NCBI GenBank assembly: GCA_039933635.1
Contig: JBDTNQ010000008.1
Coordinates: forward strand, 1-64,000
Direction: 5' to 3'
Length of the DNA: 64,000 bases
DNA from: JBDTNQ01 sp039933635
GTDB lineage: Bacteria > Acidobacteriota > Vicinamibacteria > Vicinamibacterales > SCN-69-37
Position numbers and translations under genes: made by a program. This document shows, piece after piece, positions 43,654-53,426 of the stretch (positions within the stretch are counted from its first letter, which is position 1; each line of letters begins with the position of its first letter). The notes under the pieces were generated by a model. That model did not search any database, was not told the DNA's origin, and was given only the letters and a program-made list of their open reading frames with translations.

Positions 43654-46600
43654 TTGCCCAAACGCACCGACCTGAAACGCATCCTCGTCATTGGGTCTGG
43701 CCCGATCGTCATCGGCCAGGCCTGTGAGTTCGACTATTCGGGCACCCAGGCGTGCAAGGCGCTTCGCTCGGAAGGCCTGCAGGTCATTCTGGTCAACAGC
43801 AATCCGGCGACGATCATGACGGACCCGGAAACGGCCGACCGGACGTACGTCGAGCCGTTGACGGTCGAAGCGGTCGAGCAGGTCATTGCGCGTGAGCGGC
43901 CCGATGCGCTCCTGCCGACGGTCGGCGGTCAGACAGCGCTCAATCTCGCCGTCGACCTGGCGAAGGCTGGTGTGCTCGAGAAATACAACGTCGCGTTGAT
44001 TGGGGCGTCGATCGAGGCGATTGAGGTCGCGGAGGACCGGCTGAAGTTCAAGGACGCGATGCGCTCGATCGGCATCGAAGTACCGGAGAGTTCGGTCGCC
44101 GGCTCGATGGAGCAGGCGCTCGAGACCGCCGATCGCATCGGTTTCCCGCTCATCATTCGTCCGTCGTTCACGATGGGTGGCGTTGGTGGTGGGATCGCCT
44201 ACAACATCGAGGAGTTCCGCGAGATCTGTCAGCGCGGTCTGGGCCTGAGCCCCGTGCACGAGATCCTGGTCGAAGAGTCGGTCATCGGCTGGAAGGAATT
44301 CGAGCTCGAGGTCATGCGCGATCACGCGGACAACTTCGTCGTGATCTGTTCGATTGAGAATATCGATCCGATGGGCGTGCACACGGGCGACAGCATCACG
44401 GTCGCGCCGGCATTGACGCTGACGGATCGCGAGTATCAGCGGATGCGCGACGCCGCGCGCCGCATCATCCGGCGCGTGGGCGTCGAAACGGGTGGGTCGA
44501 ACATCCAGTTCGCGATCAACCCGGCCGACGGCCGGATGGTCGCGATCGAGATGAACCCTCGCGTGTCACGCTCGTCGGCCCTTGCGTCGAAGGCCACGGG
44601 ATTTCCCATCGCGAAGATCGCCGCGAAGCTCGCGCTCGGGTACAGTCTCGACGAGATTCCGAACGACATCACCCGCCTCACCCCCGCGTCATTCGAGCCG
44701 ACGATCGACTACGTTGTCGTGAAGGTGCCGCGCTGGGCGTTCGAAAAGTTCCCGCAGGCCGATCGCACGCTGACCACGCAGATGAAATCGGTGGGCGAGG
44801 CGATGGCCATCGGCCGCACGTTCAAGGAAGCGTTCCTGAAGGCGTTCCGCTCGCTCGAGCTGGGATCGAGTGGCCGCCTCCTGAGCCAGGCGGATGCCCG
44901 CGAAGACGATGTGTCCCTGCAGCAGGCGCTTGGGATTCCGACCGACCGGCGCATGTGGGCGGTGTTCCGGGCGCTCGAGCGCGGGTGGACCCTCGACGAG
45001 ATCCATCGCCTCACGCACATCGACCGCTGGTTTCTCACACAGTTCCAGCAGATTGTGGAGCTCGCGCGCGCGGCGGAAGCCGTCGGCGCGCGGGACTTGT
45101 CGGATGATCTGCTGCGCGATCTGAAACGCGCCGGGTTCGCGGACACCGACGTCGCACGGCTCATCGGCACCGATGAGGACAGTATTCGCGTCCGCCGGCA
45201 GGAAGCCGGCCTGGTGCCCGCGTACAAGCGCATCGACACGTGCGCCGCGGAGTTCGAGTCGTACACGCCCTACATGTACGGCACGTTCGAGGACCAGTGC
45301 GAGGCCGAGCCGACGTCGCGCCCGAAGGTCGTGATCCTGGGCAGCGGCCCTAATCGCATCGGCCAGGGTATCGAGTTCGACTATTGCTGTTGTCACGCGG
45401 CGTTCGCGTTGCGCGACCAGGGCTACGAAACGGTCATGGTGAACTGCAATCCGGAGACGGTCTCGACCGACTACGACTCGGTCGATCGTCTGTACTTCGA
45501 GCCGCTGACGTTCGAGGACGTCTTTGCGATCACCGAACGCGAGAAGTCCCAGGGCGGTGACGTGTCGTGCGTGGTTCAATACGGCGGCCAGACCCCGCTC
45601 AAGCTGTCGCTGCGCCTGCAGGAAGCGGGCGTGAAGATCATCGGCACGTCGCCCGATTCGATCGACCTGGCCGAGGATCGGGAGCGCTTCGCCAAACTGC
45701 TCTGGGATCTCGGCATCCCGCAGGCCGCCAGCGGCACGGCGACCTCGCCGGAGGAAGCGCAGGACGTCGCGGCGTCCATCGGGTTTCCCGTCGTCGTGCG
45801 TCCATCGTACGTACTGGGCGGCCGCGCGATGGCGATCGTGTACGACACGGCGGCGCTCGATCGCTACATGCGTCACGCCGTCCAGGCCTCGCCGGAACAC
45901 CCGATCCTGATCGACAAGTTCCTCGAGGACGCCACCGAAATTGACGTCGACGCCATCGCCGACGCGACCGGTGCGGTCGTCATCGGCGGGGTCATGGAAC
46001 ACATCGAGCAGGCCGGCATTCACTCGGGCGACAGCTCGTGCGTGATCCCGCCCTTCCAGCTGGCGGATCGGCACGTCGCAGCCATCCGCGACTACACGCG
46101 CCGCGTCGCGCGCGCGTTGAAGGTGATCGGCCTGATGAACGCACAGTTCGCGATCAAGGACGATGTCGTCTATGTTCTCGAGGTCAATCCGAGAGCGTCG
46201 CGGACGGTCCCGTACTTGTCGAAGGCGACGGGAGTCCCCTTGGCCAAGGTGGCGGCCAATGTGATGGTCGGTCGTTCCTTGGCCGATCAGGGGCTGACGA
46301 AGGATCTCGAGGTGCGCGGTTCTTTCGTGAAGACGCCGGTGTTTCCGTTCGTCCGATTCCCTGGCGTCGACACGCTGCTCGGCCCGGAGATGAAGTCGAC
46401 GGGCGAGGTGATGGGCGGCGCCGAGACGTTCGGCGCTGCGTTTGCCAAGGCGCAGATGGGCGCCGGCCAGAAGCTGCCGCAGAGCGGCACGGCGTTCATC
46501 AGCGTGAACAACCGCGACAAAGCCAGCGTCGTGCCGATCGCGCGCGACCTGGCGCGGCTGGGCTTTTCACTGATGGCCACGCGCGGCACCGCCGCATATC

Positions 46601-46890
46601 TGCGGGCGCACGGCATCGACGCATCGATCGTGTTCAAGATCAACGAAGGCCGGCCGCACGTCGGCGACGAACTCCGCAATCGCCGAATCGCGCTCGTGAT
46701 CAACACCCCGCTGGGGCGCGACTCGTACTTCGACGACCGCGCGGTCCGCAGTGTGGCGATGATGCAGGGCGTCCCAGCCATCACGACACTCACTGGCGCC
46801 GCGGCGGCCGTCAGCGCCATCGAGGCCATGCGCACGGAAGGGCTGACGGTGAAGTCGCTTCAGGAATACCATGCGGAGATGGGGCGATGA
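43654..46890 (+). CDS. carB: Carbamoyl-phosphate synthase, large subunit
   Basis: A 1078-residue enzyme with two homologous ATP-grasp halves. The first half begins [23 protein letters not shown] (read in parts), the second [30 protein letters not shown] and [17 protein letters not shown] and [16 protein letters not shown] segments are present, and the C-terminal allosteric MGS-like domain starts near residue 940. It makes carbamoyl phosphate from bicarbonate, ammonia and two ATP. The TTG at 43654 was chosen since CarB proteins start PKRTDLKRI; earlier in-frame codons would encode repeat sequence. No Shine-Dalgarno. Confidence 0.96.
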   Translation: MPKRTDLKRILVIGSGPIVIGQACEFDYSGTQACKALRSEGLQVILVNSNPATIMTDPETADRTYVEPLTVEAVEQVIARERPDALLPTVGGQTALNLAVDLAKAGVLEKYNVALIGASIEAIEVAEDRLKFKDAMRSIGIEVPESSVAGSMEQALETADRIGFPLIIRPSFTMGGVGGGIAYNIEEFREICQRGLGLSPVHEILVEESVIGWKEFELEVMRDHADNFVVICSIENIDPMGVHTGDSITVAPALTLTDREYQRMRDAARRIIRRVGVETGGSNIQFAINPADGRMVAIEMNPRVSRSSALASKATGFPIAKIAAKLALGYSLDEIPNDITRLTPASFEPTIDYVVVKVPRWAFEKFPQADRTLTTQMKSVGEAMAIGRTFKEAFLKAFRSLELGSSGRLLSQADAREDDVSLQQALGIPTDRRMWAVFRALERGWTLDEIHRLTHIDRWFLTQFQQIVELARAAEAVGARDLSDDLLRDLKRAGFADTDVARLIGTDEDSIRVRRQEAGLVPAYKRIDTCAAEFESYTPYMYGTFEDQCEAEPTSRPKVVILGSGPNRIGQGIEFDYCCCHAAFALRDQGYETVMVNCNPETVSTDYDSVDRLYFEPLTFEDVFAITEREKSQGGDVSCVVQYGGQTPLKLSLRLQEAGVKIIGTSPDSIDLAEDRERFAKLLWDLGIPQAASGTATSPEEAQDVAASIGFPVVVRPSYVLGGRAMAIVYDTAALDRYMRHAVQASPEHPILIDKFLEDATEIDVDAIADATGAVVIGGVMEHIEQAGIHSGDSSCVIPPFQLADRHVAAIRDYTRRVARALKVIGLMNAQFAIKDDVVYVLEVNPRASRTVPYLSKATGVPLAKVAANVMVGRSLADQGLTKDLEVRGSFVKTPVFPFVRFPGVDTLLGPEMKSTGEVMGGAETFGAAFAKAQMGAGQKLPQSGTAFISVNNRDKASVVPIARDLARLGFSLMATRGTAAYLRAHGIDASIVFKINEGRPHVGDELRNRRIALVINTPLGRDSYFDDRAVRSVAMMQGVPAITTLTGAAAAVSAIEAMRTEGLTVKSLQEYHAEMGR

Positions 46891-46974
46891 CATCGGGTCA
46901 TCGGGCTATCGGGTCATCGGATCATTGCATCCGATCAGCGGACAATCGCATCGGATCATCGGGGCGTCGGGTCG
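46891..46974. repeat. Degenerate ATCGGGTC/ATCGGATC repeat
   Basis: The whole carB-arfB spacer consists of imperfect octamers such as ATCGGGTC, ATCGGGCT, ATCGGATC and GCATCCGATC. The last unit ends just before the arfB ATG. Non-coding, function unknown. Confidence 0.75.
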
Positions 46975-46977
46975 TCT

Positions 46978-47394
46978 ATGCCCATCCAAGTCACGTCCTC
47001 CCTCGTTCTTGCTGACAGCGAGTTCTCGGAGTCGTTCGTCAGAGCCTCCGGGCCCGGCGGCCAAAACGTAAACAAAGTCGCGACGGCCGTGCAGCTGCGG
47101 CTGCACGTGGGCAGGGTATCGCTCCCCGACGCGGCCAGGGCACGGCTGCGCATCCTGGCCGGATCGCGGCTGACAACTGACGACGAGCTTGTGGTCGAAG
47201 CGCGGGAACATCGAACGCAGGCGCAAAACAGGGAAGCGGCGCGGGAGAGGCTGGCCGACCTGATCCGACGCGCGCTGGTGCGGCCGAAGTCGCGGCGCAA
47301 GACGGCACCGACGAGAGCATCGAAGGAGCGCCGGCTCGAGGGCAAGGCGCGGCGATCCCGCATCAAACGGGCGCGGCGTGCGGACGACGACTGA
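46978..47394 (+). CDS. arfB: Alternative ribosome-rescue factor ArfB (YaeJ-like)
   Basis: A 138-residue class I release-factor homologue with only the catalytic domain. SGPGGQNVNK carries the GGQ motif at residues 27-29. The C-terminal tail is highly basic (RPKSRRKTAPTRASKERR), as needed to enter the empty mRNA channel of a stalled ribosome. ArfB hydrolyses peptidyl-tRNA on non-stop complexes. No upstream ribosome-binding site is visible, since a repeat runs up to the ATG. Confidence 0.92.
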   Translation: MPIQVTSSLVLADSEFSESFVRASGPGGQNVNKVATAVQLRLHVGRVSLPDAARARLRILAGSRLTTDDELVVEAREHRTQAQNREAARERLADLIRRALVRPKSRRKTAPTRASKERRLEGKARRSRIKRARRADDD

Positions 47395-47414
47395 GCCGCG
47401 AAGGGACCCCGTAC

Positions 47415-47449
47415 AAGAAAAACGGCGGCACGACCGAAGCCGCGCCGCC
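47415..47449 (-). terminator. Intrinsic terminator with UUCG loop after the barrel gene
   Basis: On the minus strand GGCGGCGCGGC-TTCG-GTCGTGCCGCC forms an 11-bp stem (two G-U pairs) closed by a TTCG tetraloop and followed by GTTTTTC. It lies 23 bases after the stop codon of the gene at 47473. Textbook Rho-independent form. Confidence 0.9.
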
Positions 47450-47472
47450 CGATTTCAGCCGCCGGTGGCGGT

Positions 47473-48096
47473 CTAGTTGAAGCGGAACTTGCCGACCAGT
47501 TCGAACGTGAAGGTCTTCAGGTTGTTCGTGTCGCCGCTGTCCGAGATGTTACGCAGGCCCCAGTTGCCACGCGCTTCAATCCCGACGCGGTAAAACTCGA
47601 CGCCGGCGCCGCCAATGACGCCGATGTCGGCTCCACTGAAGTTGTTGCTGATGTCAAGGTCGCTGATGACGAGTTTCTGCTTCAGGTTGATCGTGAAAAC
47701 CGGTCCGACGATCGCGTAGGCCGCGATGCCGTTCTTGCTCCTCTGGCCGAAGTTGATGTGGAACACGGCCGGGATTTCGAGGGCGTTTGCCTTGACTTCG
47801 TTCGGATCACCCTTCGCGCCGAAGTGCCGAATCAGGTACACGAACTCACCGGTGAAGCCGATGAGCCCGTTCTTGTTGCCACCGATCCAGAGGCCGAAGC
47901 CTTCCCCGGAACGGCCCTTGAAGAGGTTGTCCGCGTTCGTGCCGCGGAACGACGTGTGGGTAATCATGCCTTCGACACCGATGCCGATGCCGCTGTCTTC
48001 GTGACTGGCTGTGTTCTGGGCCAGCGCGGGCTGGGCCAAAGCGAGGGAAGAAAGTAGTACCAGAGTAGAAAGGGCTACACCCTTGAACGATCGCAT
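47473..48096 (-). CDS. Outer-membrane beta-barrel protein
   Basis: A 207-residue exported protein. Signal peptide MRSFKGVALSTLVLLSSLAL and a further ALAQPALAQ cleavage region are followed by alternating strands and an aromatic-rich C-terminus (FELVGKFRFN). It looks like a small porin-like or OmpW/PorT-type barrel with many Asn/Gly turns. The ATG at 48096 has AGGAGA seven bases upstream, preferred over an ATG five codons earlier. Its strong ribosome-binding site and perfect terminator suggest a well-expressed monocistronic gene. Function unknown. Confidence 0.72.
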   Translation of the reverse strand: MRSFKGVALSTLVLLSSLALAQPALAQNTASHEDSGIGIGVEGMITHTSFRGTNADNLFKGRSGEGFGLWIGGNKNGLIGFTGEFVYLIRHFGAKGDPNEVKANALEIPAVFHINFGQRSKNGIAAYAIVGPVFTINLKQKLVISDLDISNNFSGADIGVIGGAGVEFYRVGIEARGNWGLRNISDSGDTNNLKTFTFELVGKFRFN

Positions 48097-48309
48097 AAAA
48101 CGTCTCCTCATTGGTCCCGCCGCTGGGGGCGCCGTGACCTCCCTTGAAGGATACCTGTCTCGTGGCGATTCCGGAAGTCCCGTAGTTTGCAGGGTTTGCC
48201 AGACCTAACCGTCGTCATTGCAGAATTTGCAACGATGCGGACCGCCTTTCGCGATTTCAGGCCTGTTTTCTGGGCCCAAGGCTGACACCGCCCTTGCAGT
48301 GTCCGGAGT

Positions 48310-50739
48310 GTGCCCTGGGTGCGCCTGCTGTCGGGTTCGATCGTACTGGGTGCAAGCATCGGCTGTTTGACCCCCTGGCCGCCAACTGCCCTCTATGCCT
48401 TGGCGATGGCCATGCTCGCCTGTGCGATGGCCTTCGGCCGACGGCGCCCAACGGTCGGGCTCCTGCTCGCGGCATTTGTGGCGATCGTGGCCGCGCGCTC
48501 GGCTCAATGGCGAGACGCCGCCCTGGCCCCACCCGTTGCGGTCTGGTTTGCCGAGGCGAAGCAAGACGACGCGGTGATGGCTGAAGGGTGGCTGGTGGGT
48601 GACGCCGAGCCGAGCGTGGACGAGACGATGAGGGCCCGCGTGGCCTTGGAGGCCCTGGAGGTGCGGGGCCAACGGATTGAGACCTCCGGGATCGTCCAGT
48701 GGTATGTCGGAGGCCGGTCGGCGCCGGCGGCGCCGGAGTGGACCAACGGACGGCATGTGCGGGCGCCTGTTGTCTGGCGCTGGCCCAGGGTGACGCACAA
48801 CCCCGGTTCGCCCAATCGTCAGTGGCAGGCGTTGCTTCGCGGGTACGTCTTGGCGGGCAGCGTGAAAAGCGCGGCATTGGTGTCGGTGGATCGTGCCAGC
48901 TGGTGGCAGGAGTGGCCCGCCGACGCCCGGCGTCGCGTCCGTACCGTCCTCACCGACACGGTCGCGCGCCGTGATCCTGTGGCGGCGGCAATCGCCATCG
49001 CGATTCTGATTGGCGATCGCTCGCGACTGGATCCGGACGTGATTGCCAGCCTCCGCGACGCGGGTACGTATCACGTGGTCGCGATCTCCGGCGGCAACGT
49101 GGCGCTGGTGATTGCGGCCTTGACGCTGGGGCTTCGTGGCGCCGTCCGGTCGTTTCGATGGGGCGCGGCCCTGGCGATCCCCGGTGTGCTCGCGTATGCG
49201 GCGGTCGTGGGCGGCGACCCGTCGGTTGACCGTGCGATTGCGGCCGCGGTGGTCTATCTCGCGGCGGAACTGACGGGCCTGTTGATCGAGCCGCTGGATG
49301 TGCTCGCGGTGGTCATCGGCGGCCTCGTGCTCTACGACCCCGTCGTGGCCGTGACACCCGCGGCGTGGCTGTCGTTTGGTGCGACGACGGGCATTGTGCT
49401 CGGGGCTGAGCGGGTCGTGCGGGTGGCCGCGGCCCTACGCCAGGCGCCGGTGTCCTTGTGGAACAAGGTGCGGCGGTGGGGGCTTGGCATCGTGGCGGCG
49501 ACGGTGGCGGCCGAACTTGCGTTGGTTCCCGTCTCGACGGCCGTGTTCTCGCGAGTGAGCGTCGCCGGGCTGGTGCTGAACCTTGTTGCCATTCCGGCGA
49601 TGGCGGTCGTGGAACTGGCAGGGCTCGCGCTTGTGTTCCTGGACGGCGTTCCGGTCGTAGGCACGCTCGCCGTGTGGGCGGTGGTTGGCGGCGTGCGTGC
49701 GCTGCTGGGCTCAGCCCGTGTCGTTCCGCTGTTGCCATGGCTGACGTGGCGTGCGCCGCCTTCATCCGCGGTTTGGCTGATCGTCTTCTACGGTGGAGCA
49801 GTGGCGGCGTTGTCCCTGCAAGGCCGATGGCGGCGATGGCCCGTGGCGGCTGCCGCCGGCGCGCTCGTTGTGATCGTCACGGCACCTGGTGTCTGGTTGG
49901 CCCGACCGCCGCGAGGATGGTTGCGGCTGACGGTCATCGACGTGGGGCAGGGTGATGCTTTACTCGTCCAGTTTGCATCCGGACGGTCCTTGCTCGTCGA
50001 CGGCGGGCCATCATCGGAGGCGTTCGACTCCGGCGAGCGCGTCGTGACGCCCACACTGTGGGCGCTCGGCGTTCGGCGGCTCGATTGGCTGGCCTTCACG
50101 CACGCCGATCTCGATCACATCGGCGGCACGATGGCGGTGGCCGACACGTTTGGTCCGCGCGAAGTGTGGGAAGGCGTGCCGGTGCCGCGCGACGAGCGGC
50201 GGGCGAGGTTGAGAACCGCGGCGCTCGAGCGAGGGCAGATCTGGAGGCAACTCCGCGCAGGCGATATTTTCGACGTCGGGGACGTGTCCGTCGAGGTGAT
50301 GAGTCCGCCGGTGCCGGATTGGGAGCGACAGCGCGTCAGAAACGACGATTCCCTGGTGCTGCGGATTCGTGACGGCGACGTCGAGTTGCTGCTGACGGGT
50401 GACATCGGACAGGCCGTCGAGGCCGCCCTTCCGGTCAACAAAGGTCTCGAGCCTGCTCTGCGCATCTTGAAGGTCGCCCACCACGGCAGCCGGTCATCGT
50501 CGTCGGACGACTTCGTGAAGAGGTACGCGCCGGACCTCGCGTTGATCAGTGTGGGCCGCAACAACACCTTCGGACACCCGTCGCCCGAGGTCGTGCGGAG
50601 GTTCCGGGACGTCGGTGCGGCGATCGCGCGCACCGACGAAGAGGGTGCGATCAGCGTCGAGACGGACGGGCGCGAGATCCGCGTGAAGACATGGTCCGGT
50701 CGGACGTTGACGATGAGGAAGGGGAGTCCTGCTGTTTGA
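48310..50739 (+). CDS. comEC: DNA internalization protein ComEC/Rec2
   Basis: An 809-residue polytopic membrane protein starting with GTG. An N-terminal periplasmic region precedes the competence domain with RDAGTYHVVAISGGNVALV (about residues 249-267) and many membrane helices. The C-terminal metallo-beta-lactamase domain has VIDVGQGDALLVQ, THADLDHIGG and AHHGSRSSSSDDF. ComEC forms the inner-membrane channel for single-stranded DNA during transformation. No other com gene is near. Its 3' end overlaps the opposing mazG by 89 bases. Confidence 0.93.
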   Translation: MPWVRLLSGSIVLGASIGCLTPWPPTALYALAMAMLACAMAFGRRRPTVGLLLAAFVAIVAARSAQWRDAALAPPVAVWFAEAKQDDAVMAEGWLVGDAEPSVDETMRARVALEALEVRGQRIETSGIVQWYVGGRSAPAAPEWTNGRHVRAPVVWRWPRVTHNPGSPNRQWQALLRGYVLAGSVKSAALVSVDRASWWQEWPADARRRVRTVLTDTVARRDPVAAAIAIAILIGDRSRLDPDVIASLRDAGTYHVVAISGGNVALVIAALTLGLRGAVRSFRWGAALAIPGVLAYAAVVGGDPSVDRAIAAAVVYLAAELTGLLIEPLDVLAVVIGGLVLYDPVVAVTPAAWLSFGATTGIVLGAERVVRVAAALRQAPVSLWNKVRRWGLGIVAATVAAELALVPVSTAVFSRVSVAGLVLNLVAIPAMAVVELAGLALVFLDGVPVVGTLAVWAVVGGVRALLGSARVVPLLPWLTWRAPPSSAVWLIVFYGGAVAALSLQGRWRRWPVAAAAGALVVIVTAPGVWLARPPRGWLRLTVIDVGQGDALLVQFASGRSLLVDGGPSSEAFDSGERVVTPTLWALGVRRLDWLAFTHADLDHIGGTMAVADTFGPREVWEGVPVPRDERRARLRTAALERGQIWRQLRAGDIFDVGDVSVEVMSPPVPDWERQRVRNDDSLVLRIRDGDVELLLTGDIGQAVEAALPVNKGLEPALRILKVAHHGSRSSSSDDFVKRYAPDLALISVGRNNTFGHPSPEVVRRFRDVGAAIARTDEEGAISVETDGREIRVKTWSGRTLTMRKGSPAV

Positions 50740-51616
50740 CGCGGGACCAGGCCGCCTCGAGTTCGGCGAGTGTGGCGCCTTGGAGCTGCTGGCCGCGCGC
50801 GTCGAAGTCTGCCTCGAGCGCGGTGAACCGCCGGGTGAACTTGTCGTTGGCATGTCGCAGGGCGGTCTCCGGATCGATCTTCAGGTGTCGCGCGAGGCTG
50901 GCCAGTGAGAACAGCAGATCGCCGAATTCATCGACCGCGCGCTCGTGGCTCTCGCCGACCGCCTCTCGGAGCTCGCGCACCTCCTCATCGACCTTGTCGA
51001 GCACGTCCATTGTCTGCGGCCAGTCGAAACCGACTGCCGCGACGCGCGCACCGATGCGGGCGGCCCGCAACAACGCCGGCAACGCGGTGGGCAGGCCGGC
51101 CAGCGTCCGCGCGGGCGCGCCACTGCCTGCCTGCTCGCGGGCTTTGAGCTGGCCCCACTGGTCCGCGACGGCTTGCGCCGACGCCACGCCTGCGCGCGTT
51201 CGCGCCGCTGGTGAGAGCCTTCGGCCAGCCGCCGTGAATACATGAGGATGGCGACGAACGAGCTTCTCGCAAATGGCGTTGACGACGTCGGTGATGGTGA
51301 ACGTGCCGGTTTCGGAGGCGATCTGCGCGTGAAACACGCACTGGAGCAGGACGTCGCCCAGTTCTCCGGGGAGCGCGCCGATGTCTCCGCGATCGATGGC
51401 GTCCACGGCCTCGTACGCCTCTTCGATGAGATAGGGGCGCAGGCTCGCGTGGTCCTGTTTCACATCCCACGGGCAGCCGTTCGCGGATCGCAGCGTGGCC
51501 ATGATGCGCACGAGCCGGCCGAAGGCCTTCGTGGCCGCCACCGTGCGGGTGGGCTTGGGGCGCGGCCGGGTTGAACGGCGCGGGGGCCGACGCGGCGTGG
51601 GCGTGCGGGAACGCAT
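50651..51616 (-). CDS. mazG: Nucleoside triphosphate pyrophosphohydrolase MazG
   Basis: A 321-residue protein with two MazG domains. Each has an EExxE...ExxD metal motif: EEAYEAVDAI with ELGDVLLQ, and EEVRELREAV with EFGDLLFS. The block RLRSANGCPWD reads LRSANGCPWDVKQDH, typical of MazG. MazG hydrolyses NTPs and dNTPs to monophosphates and pyrophosphate. The basic, Pro/Thr-rich first 30 residues and Ser/Arg-rich last 25 residues are unusual; the tail is encoded within the overlap with comEC. TAGCAT ends nine bases before the ATG. Confidence 0.9.
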   Translation of the reverse strand: MRSRTPTPRRPPRRSTRPRPKPTRTVAATKAFGRLVRIMATLRSANGCPWDVKQDHASLRPYLIEEAYEAVDAIDRGDIGALPGELGDVLLQCVFHAQIASETGTFTITDVVNAICEKLVRRHPHVFTAAGRRLSPAARTRAGVASAQAVADQWGQLKAREQAGSGAPARTLAGLPTALPALLRAARIGARVAAVGFDWPQTMDVLDKVDEEVRELREAVGESHERAVDEFGDLLFSLASLARHLKIDPETALRHANDKFTRRFTALEADFDARGQQLQGATLAELEAAWSRVKQQDSPSSSSTSDRTMSSRGSRARPSRR

Positions 51617-51625
51617 TCGAGCGCC

Positions 51626-51635
51626 ATGCTAGCAT
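51626..51635. promoter_or_regulatory. Palindromic bidirectional -10 element between mazG and the MBL gene
   Basis: ATGCTAGCAT is a perfect palindrome and so gives TAGCAT on both strands. The hexamer ends nine bases before the mazG ATG (51616) on one strand and nine bases before the GTG at 51645 on the other. The 28-base divergent spacer has no room for two separate leaders or ribosome-binding sites. Confidence 0.55.
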
Positions 51636-51644
51636 TCGATCTTC

Positions 51645-52415
51645 GTGCGCGTGCGCTTTCTAGGCACCGGAACGTCGCATGGCGTGCCCATGATCGGGTG
51701 CGACTGCCGCGTCTGCCGATCCACCGACCCTCGCGATTCCCGGACACGGTCCTCGATTTACCTCGAATGCGACGACGGTCTGGGTGTGCTCGTGGATACG
51801 AGTACGGATCTCAGAGCCCAGGCATTGCGCGAGGATGTGCGGCGCGTCGACGCGGTCCTCTTCACGCACTCCCATGCCGACCACATCATGGGACTCGACG
51901 AAATTCGTCGCTTCAACATGCTGAGCGGCCAGCCCATGCCGATCTTCGGTACGCCCGGGACGCTCGCCGACTTGAGGCGGACATTCGGCTATGTGTTCTC
52001 GTCCGATGCCCCGCGCGGTGGCGGGGTGCCGGATCTGCGGCTGTGGGCCCTCCACGGAAGTTTCTGCTTGGGCCGCACCGAAATCGTGCCGATTCCGGTC
52101 CAGCATGGTCCCTGGCAGGTGCTGGGCTTTCGCATCGGAACGTTTGCCTATGTGACCGACTGCAACGGCATTCCTGCCGCGTCTCTGGCCATGCTCCAGG
52201 GCGTCCGGACGCTGGTGCTCGACGCGCTCAGGCACACGCCGCACCCGACACACTTCACGGTGGCCGAGGCGATCGACGCCGCGCGGCAGATCGGCGCGGC
52301 GTCGACCTACTTCACGCACATCGCGCACGACCTGGGACATGCGGAGACGTGCGCGGCGTTGCCAGCGGGATTCACGCTGGCCTATGACGGCCTGACGCTC
52401 GAGATCGGCGCGTGA
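51645..52415 (+). CDS. MBL-fold metallo-hydrolase (PhnP-like)
   Basis: A 256-residue metallo-beta-lactamase-fold protein starting with GTG. VRFLGTGTSHGVPMIGCDC at the N-terminus with several Cys (CDCRVC) is typical of the PhnP-like subgroup, in which a structural zinc may bind. The metal site THSHADHIMGLDE and a distal His-Asp region (VTDCNG, THIAHDLGHAET) follow. PhnP is a cyclic phosphodiesterase; distant relatives include RNase Z-like enzymes, so the substrate here is unknown. No phosphonate gene is near. Confidence 0.82.
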   Translation: MRVRFLGTGTSHGVPMIGCDCRVCRSTDPRDSRTRSSIYLECDDGLGVLVDTSTDLRAQALREDVRRVDAVLFTHSHADHIMGLDEIRRFNMLSGQPMPIFGTPGTLADLRRTFGYVFSSDAPRGGGVPDLRLWALHGSFCLGRTEIVPIPVQHGPWQVLGFRIGTFAYVTDCNGIPAASLAMLQGVRTLVLDALRHTPHPTHFTVAEAIDAARQIGAASTYFTHIAHDLGHAETCAALPAGFTLAYDGLTLEIGA

Positions 52416-52458
52416 TTGGCCGCGGCCGGCCCGCCGCGGCGGCTCTCGCGAGATGGGA

Positions 52459-52464
52459 TAGCCT
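52459..52464 (+). promoter_or_regulatory. TANNNT hexamer before ribF
   Basis: TAGCCT ends six bases before the ribF ATG, with no Shine-Dalgarno in between. Leaderless-type placement. Confidence 0.4.
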
Positions 52465-52470
52465 CTGAGC

Positions 52471-53403
52471 ATGCAGGTCGTGTATTTCCCTGATGCGCCG
52501 CGGCCGAGGTGGGCGTATCCGGTGGTGGCGCTGGGCAACTTCGACGGGTTGCACCGTGGTCACCAGCAGCTCATCGACGGTGTGCGGCGTCAGGCGCGGG
52601 AGCGAGCCGGCACGTCGGTCGCGATGGTGTTCGATCCGCATCCGCCACGCGTGCTCAGGCCGGACAAGGCGCCGCCGCTCCTCATGACGCTCGACCAAAA
52701 GATCGAGGCGTTCGAGCGGGCCGGGCTCGATGCCGTGGCGGTGGTACGGTTCAACCTGGAGCTCTCGCGATGGGAGCCCGAGCTGTTCGTCGAAACCGTC
52801 ATCATCGACTGGCTGCGCGCCGCGGAGGTGTGGGTCGGCGCGAACTTTCTGTTCGGCCGCGATCGATCCGGCACGTTCACGTTGTTGCGCGCGCTTGGCG
52901 AGGATCGCGGATTCCGGTGCGAGAAGATCGATCCGGTCCGCTACAAGGACTTCGTGGTGTCGAGCACCCGAGTCAGGCACCTCGTGGCCGAGGGACGCGT
53001 GGACGAGGCCGGGGCGTTGCTGGGGCACCAGTATTTCGTGGACGGTGAGGTCGTGCACGGCGCCGGGCGCGGGCGCGACCTCGGCTATCCGACGGCGAAC
53101 CTGCGCACCTCGAATGAGCTCCTGCCGGCCCATGGCATCTATGCCTCGATGGTGGCGCTCGGCGACACGTGGCATCGCGCGGTCACGAGCGTGGGCGTGC
53201 GGCCGACGATTGGCGACGGGCAGTTCACCGTCGAGACCTTCATTCTCGACGGCGCGCACGATCTCTACGGCAAGCGCCTCCGCGTGGCCTTCGTGAAGTA
53301 CCTGCGCCCGGAGCTGAAGTTCGACGGGCTCCCGGCCCTGCAGGCGCAGATCGCGCTCGATTGCGCCGAGGCCGAGGCCCTCTTTGCCCAGATGGCTGTC
53401 TGA
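52471..53403 (+). CDS. ribF: Bifunctional riboflavin kinase / FAD synthetase
   Basis: A 310-residue protein. The N-terminal nucleotidyltransferase domain has ALGNFDGLHRGHQQLI and VFDPHPPRVLRP; the C-terminal flavokinase has VHGAGRGRDLGYPTANL and the VETFILDGAHDLYGKRLRV segment. It makes FMN and then FAD. The SSTRVRHLVAEGRVDEA link region is normal. The next gene begins 23 bases later. Confidence 0.95.
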   Translation: MQVVYFPDAPRPRWAYPVVALGNFDGLHRGHQQLIDGVRRQARERAGTSVAMVFDPHPPRVLRPDKAPPLLMTLDQKIEAFERAGLDAVAVVRFNLELSRWEPELFVETVIIDWLRAAEVWVGANFLFGRDRSGTFTLLRALGEDRGFRCEKIDPVRYKDFVVSSTRVRHLVAEGRVDEAGALLGHQYFVDGEVVHGAGRGRDLGYPTANLRTSNELLPAHGIYASMVALGDTWHRAVTSVGVRPTIGDGQFTVETFILDGAHDLYGKRLRVAFVKYLRPELKFDGLPALQAQIALDCAEAEALFAQMAV

Positions 53404-53412
53404 CGAGCCTGA

Positions 53413-53418
53413 TAGAAT
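53413..53418 (+). promoter_or_regulatory. TANNNT hexamer before the small gene at 53427
   Basis: TAGAAT ends eight bases before the ATG. It lies in the 23-base spacer after ribF and has no ribosome-binding site after it. Confidence 0.4.
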
Positions 53419-53426
53419 CGCCCGCG

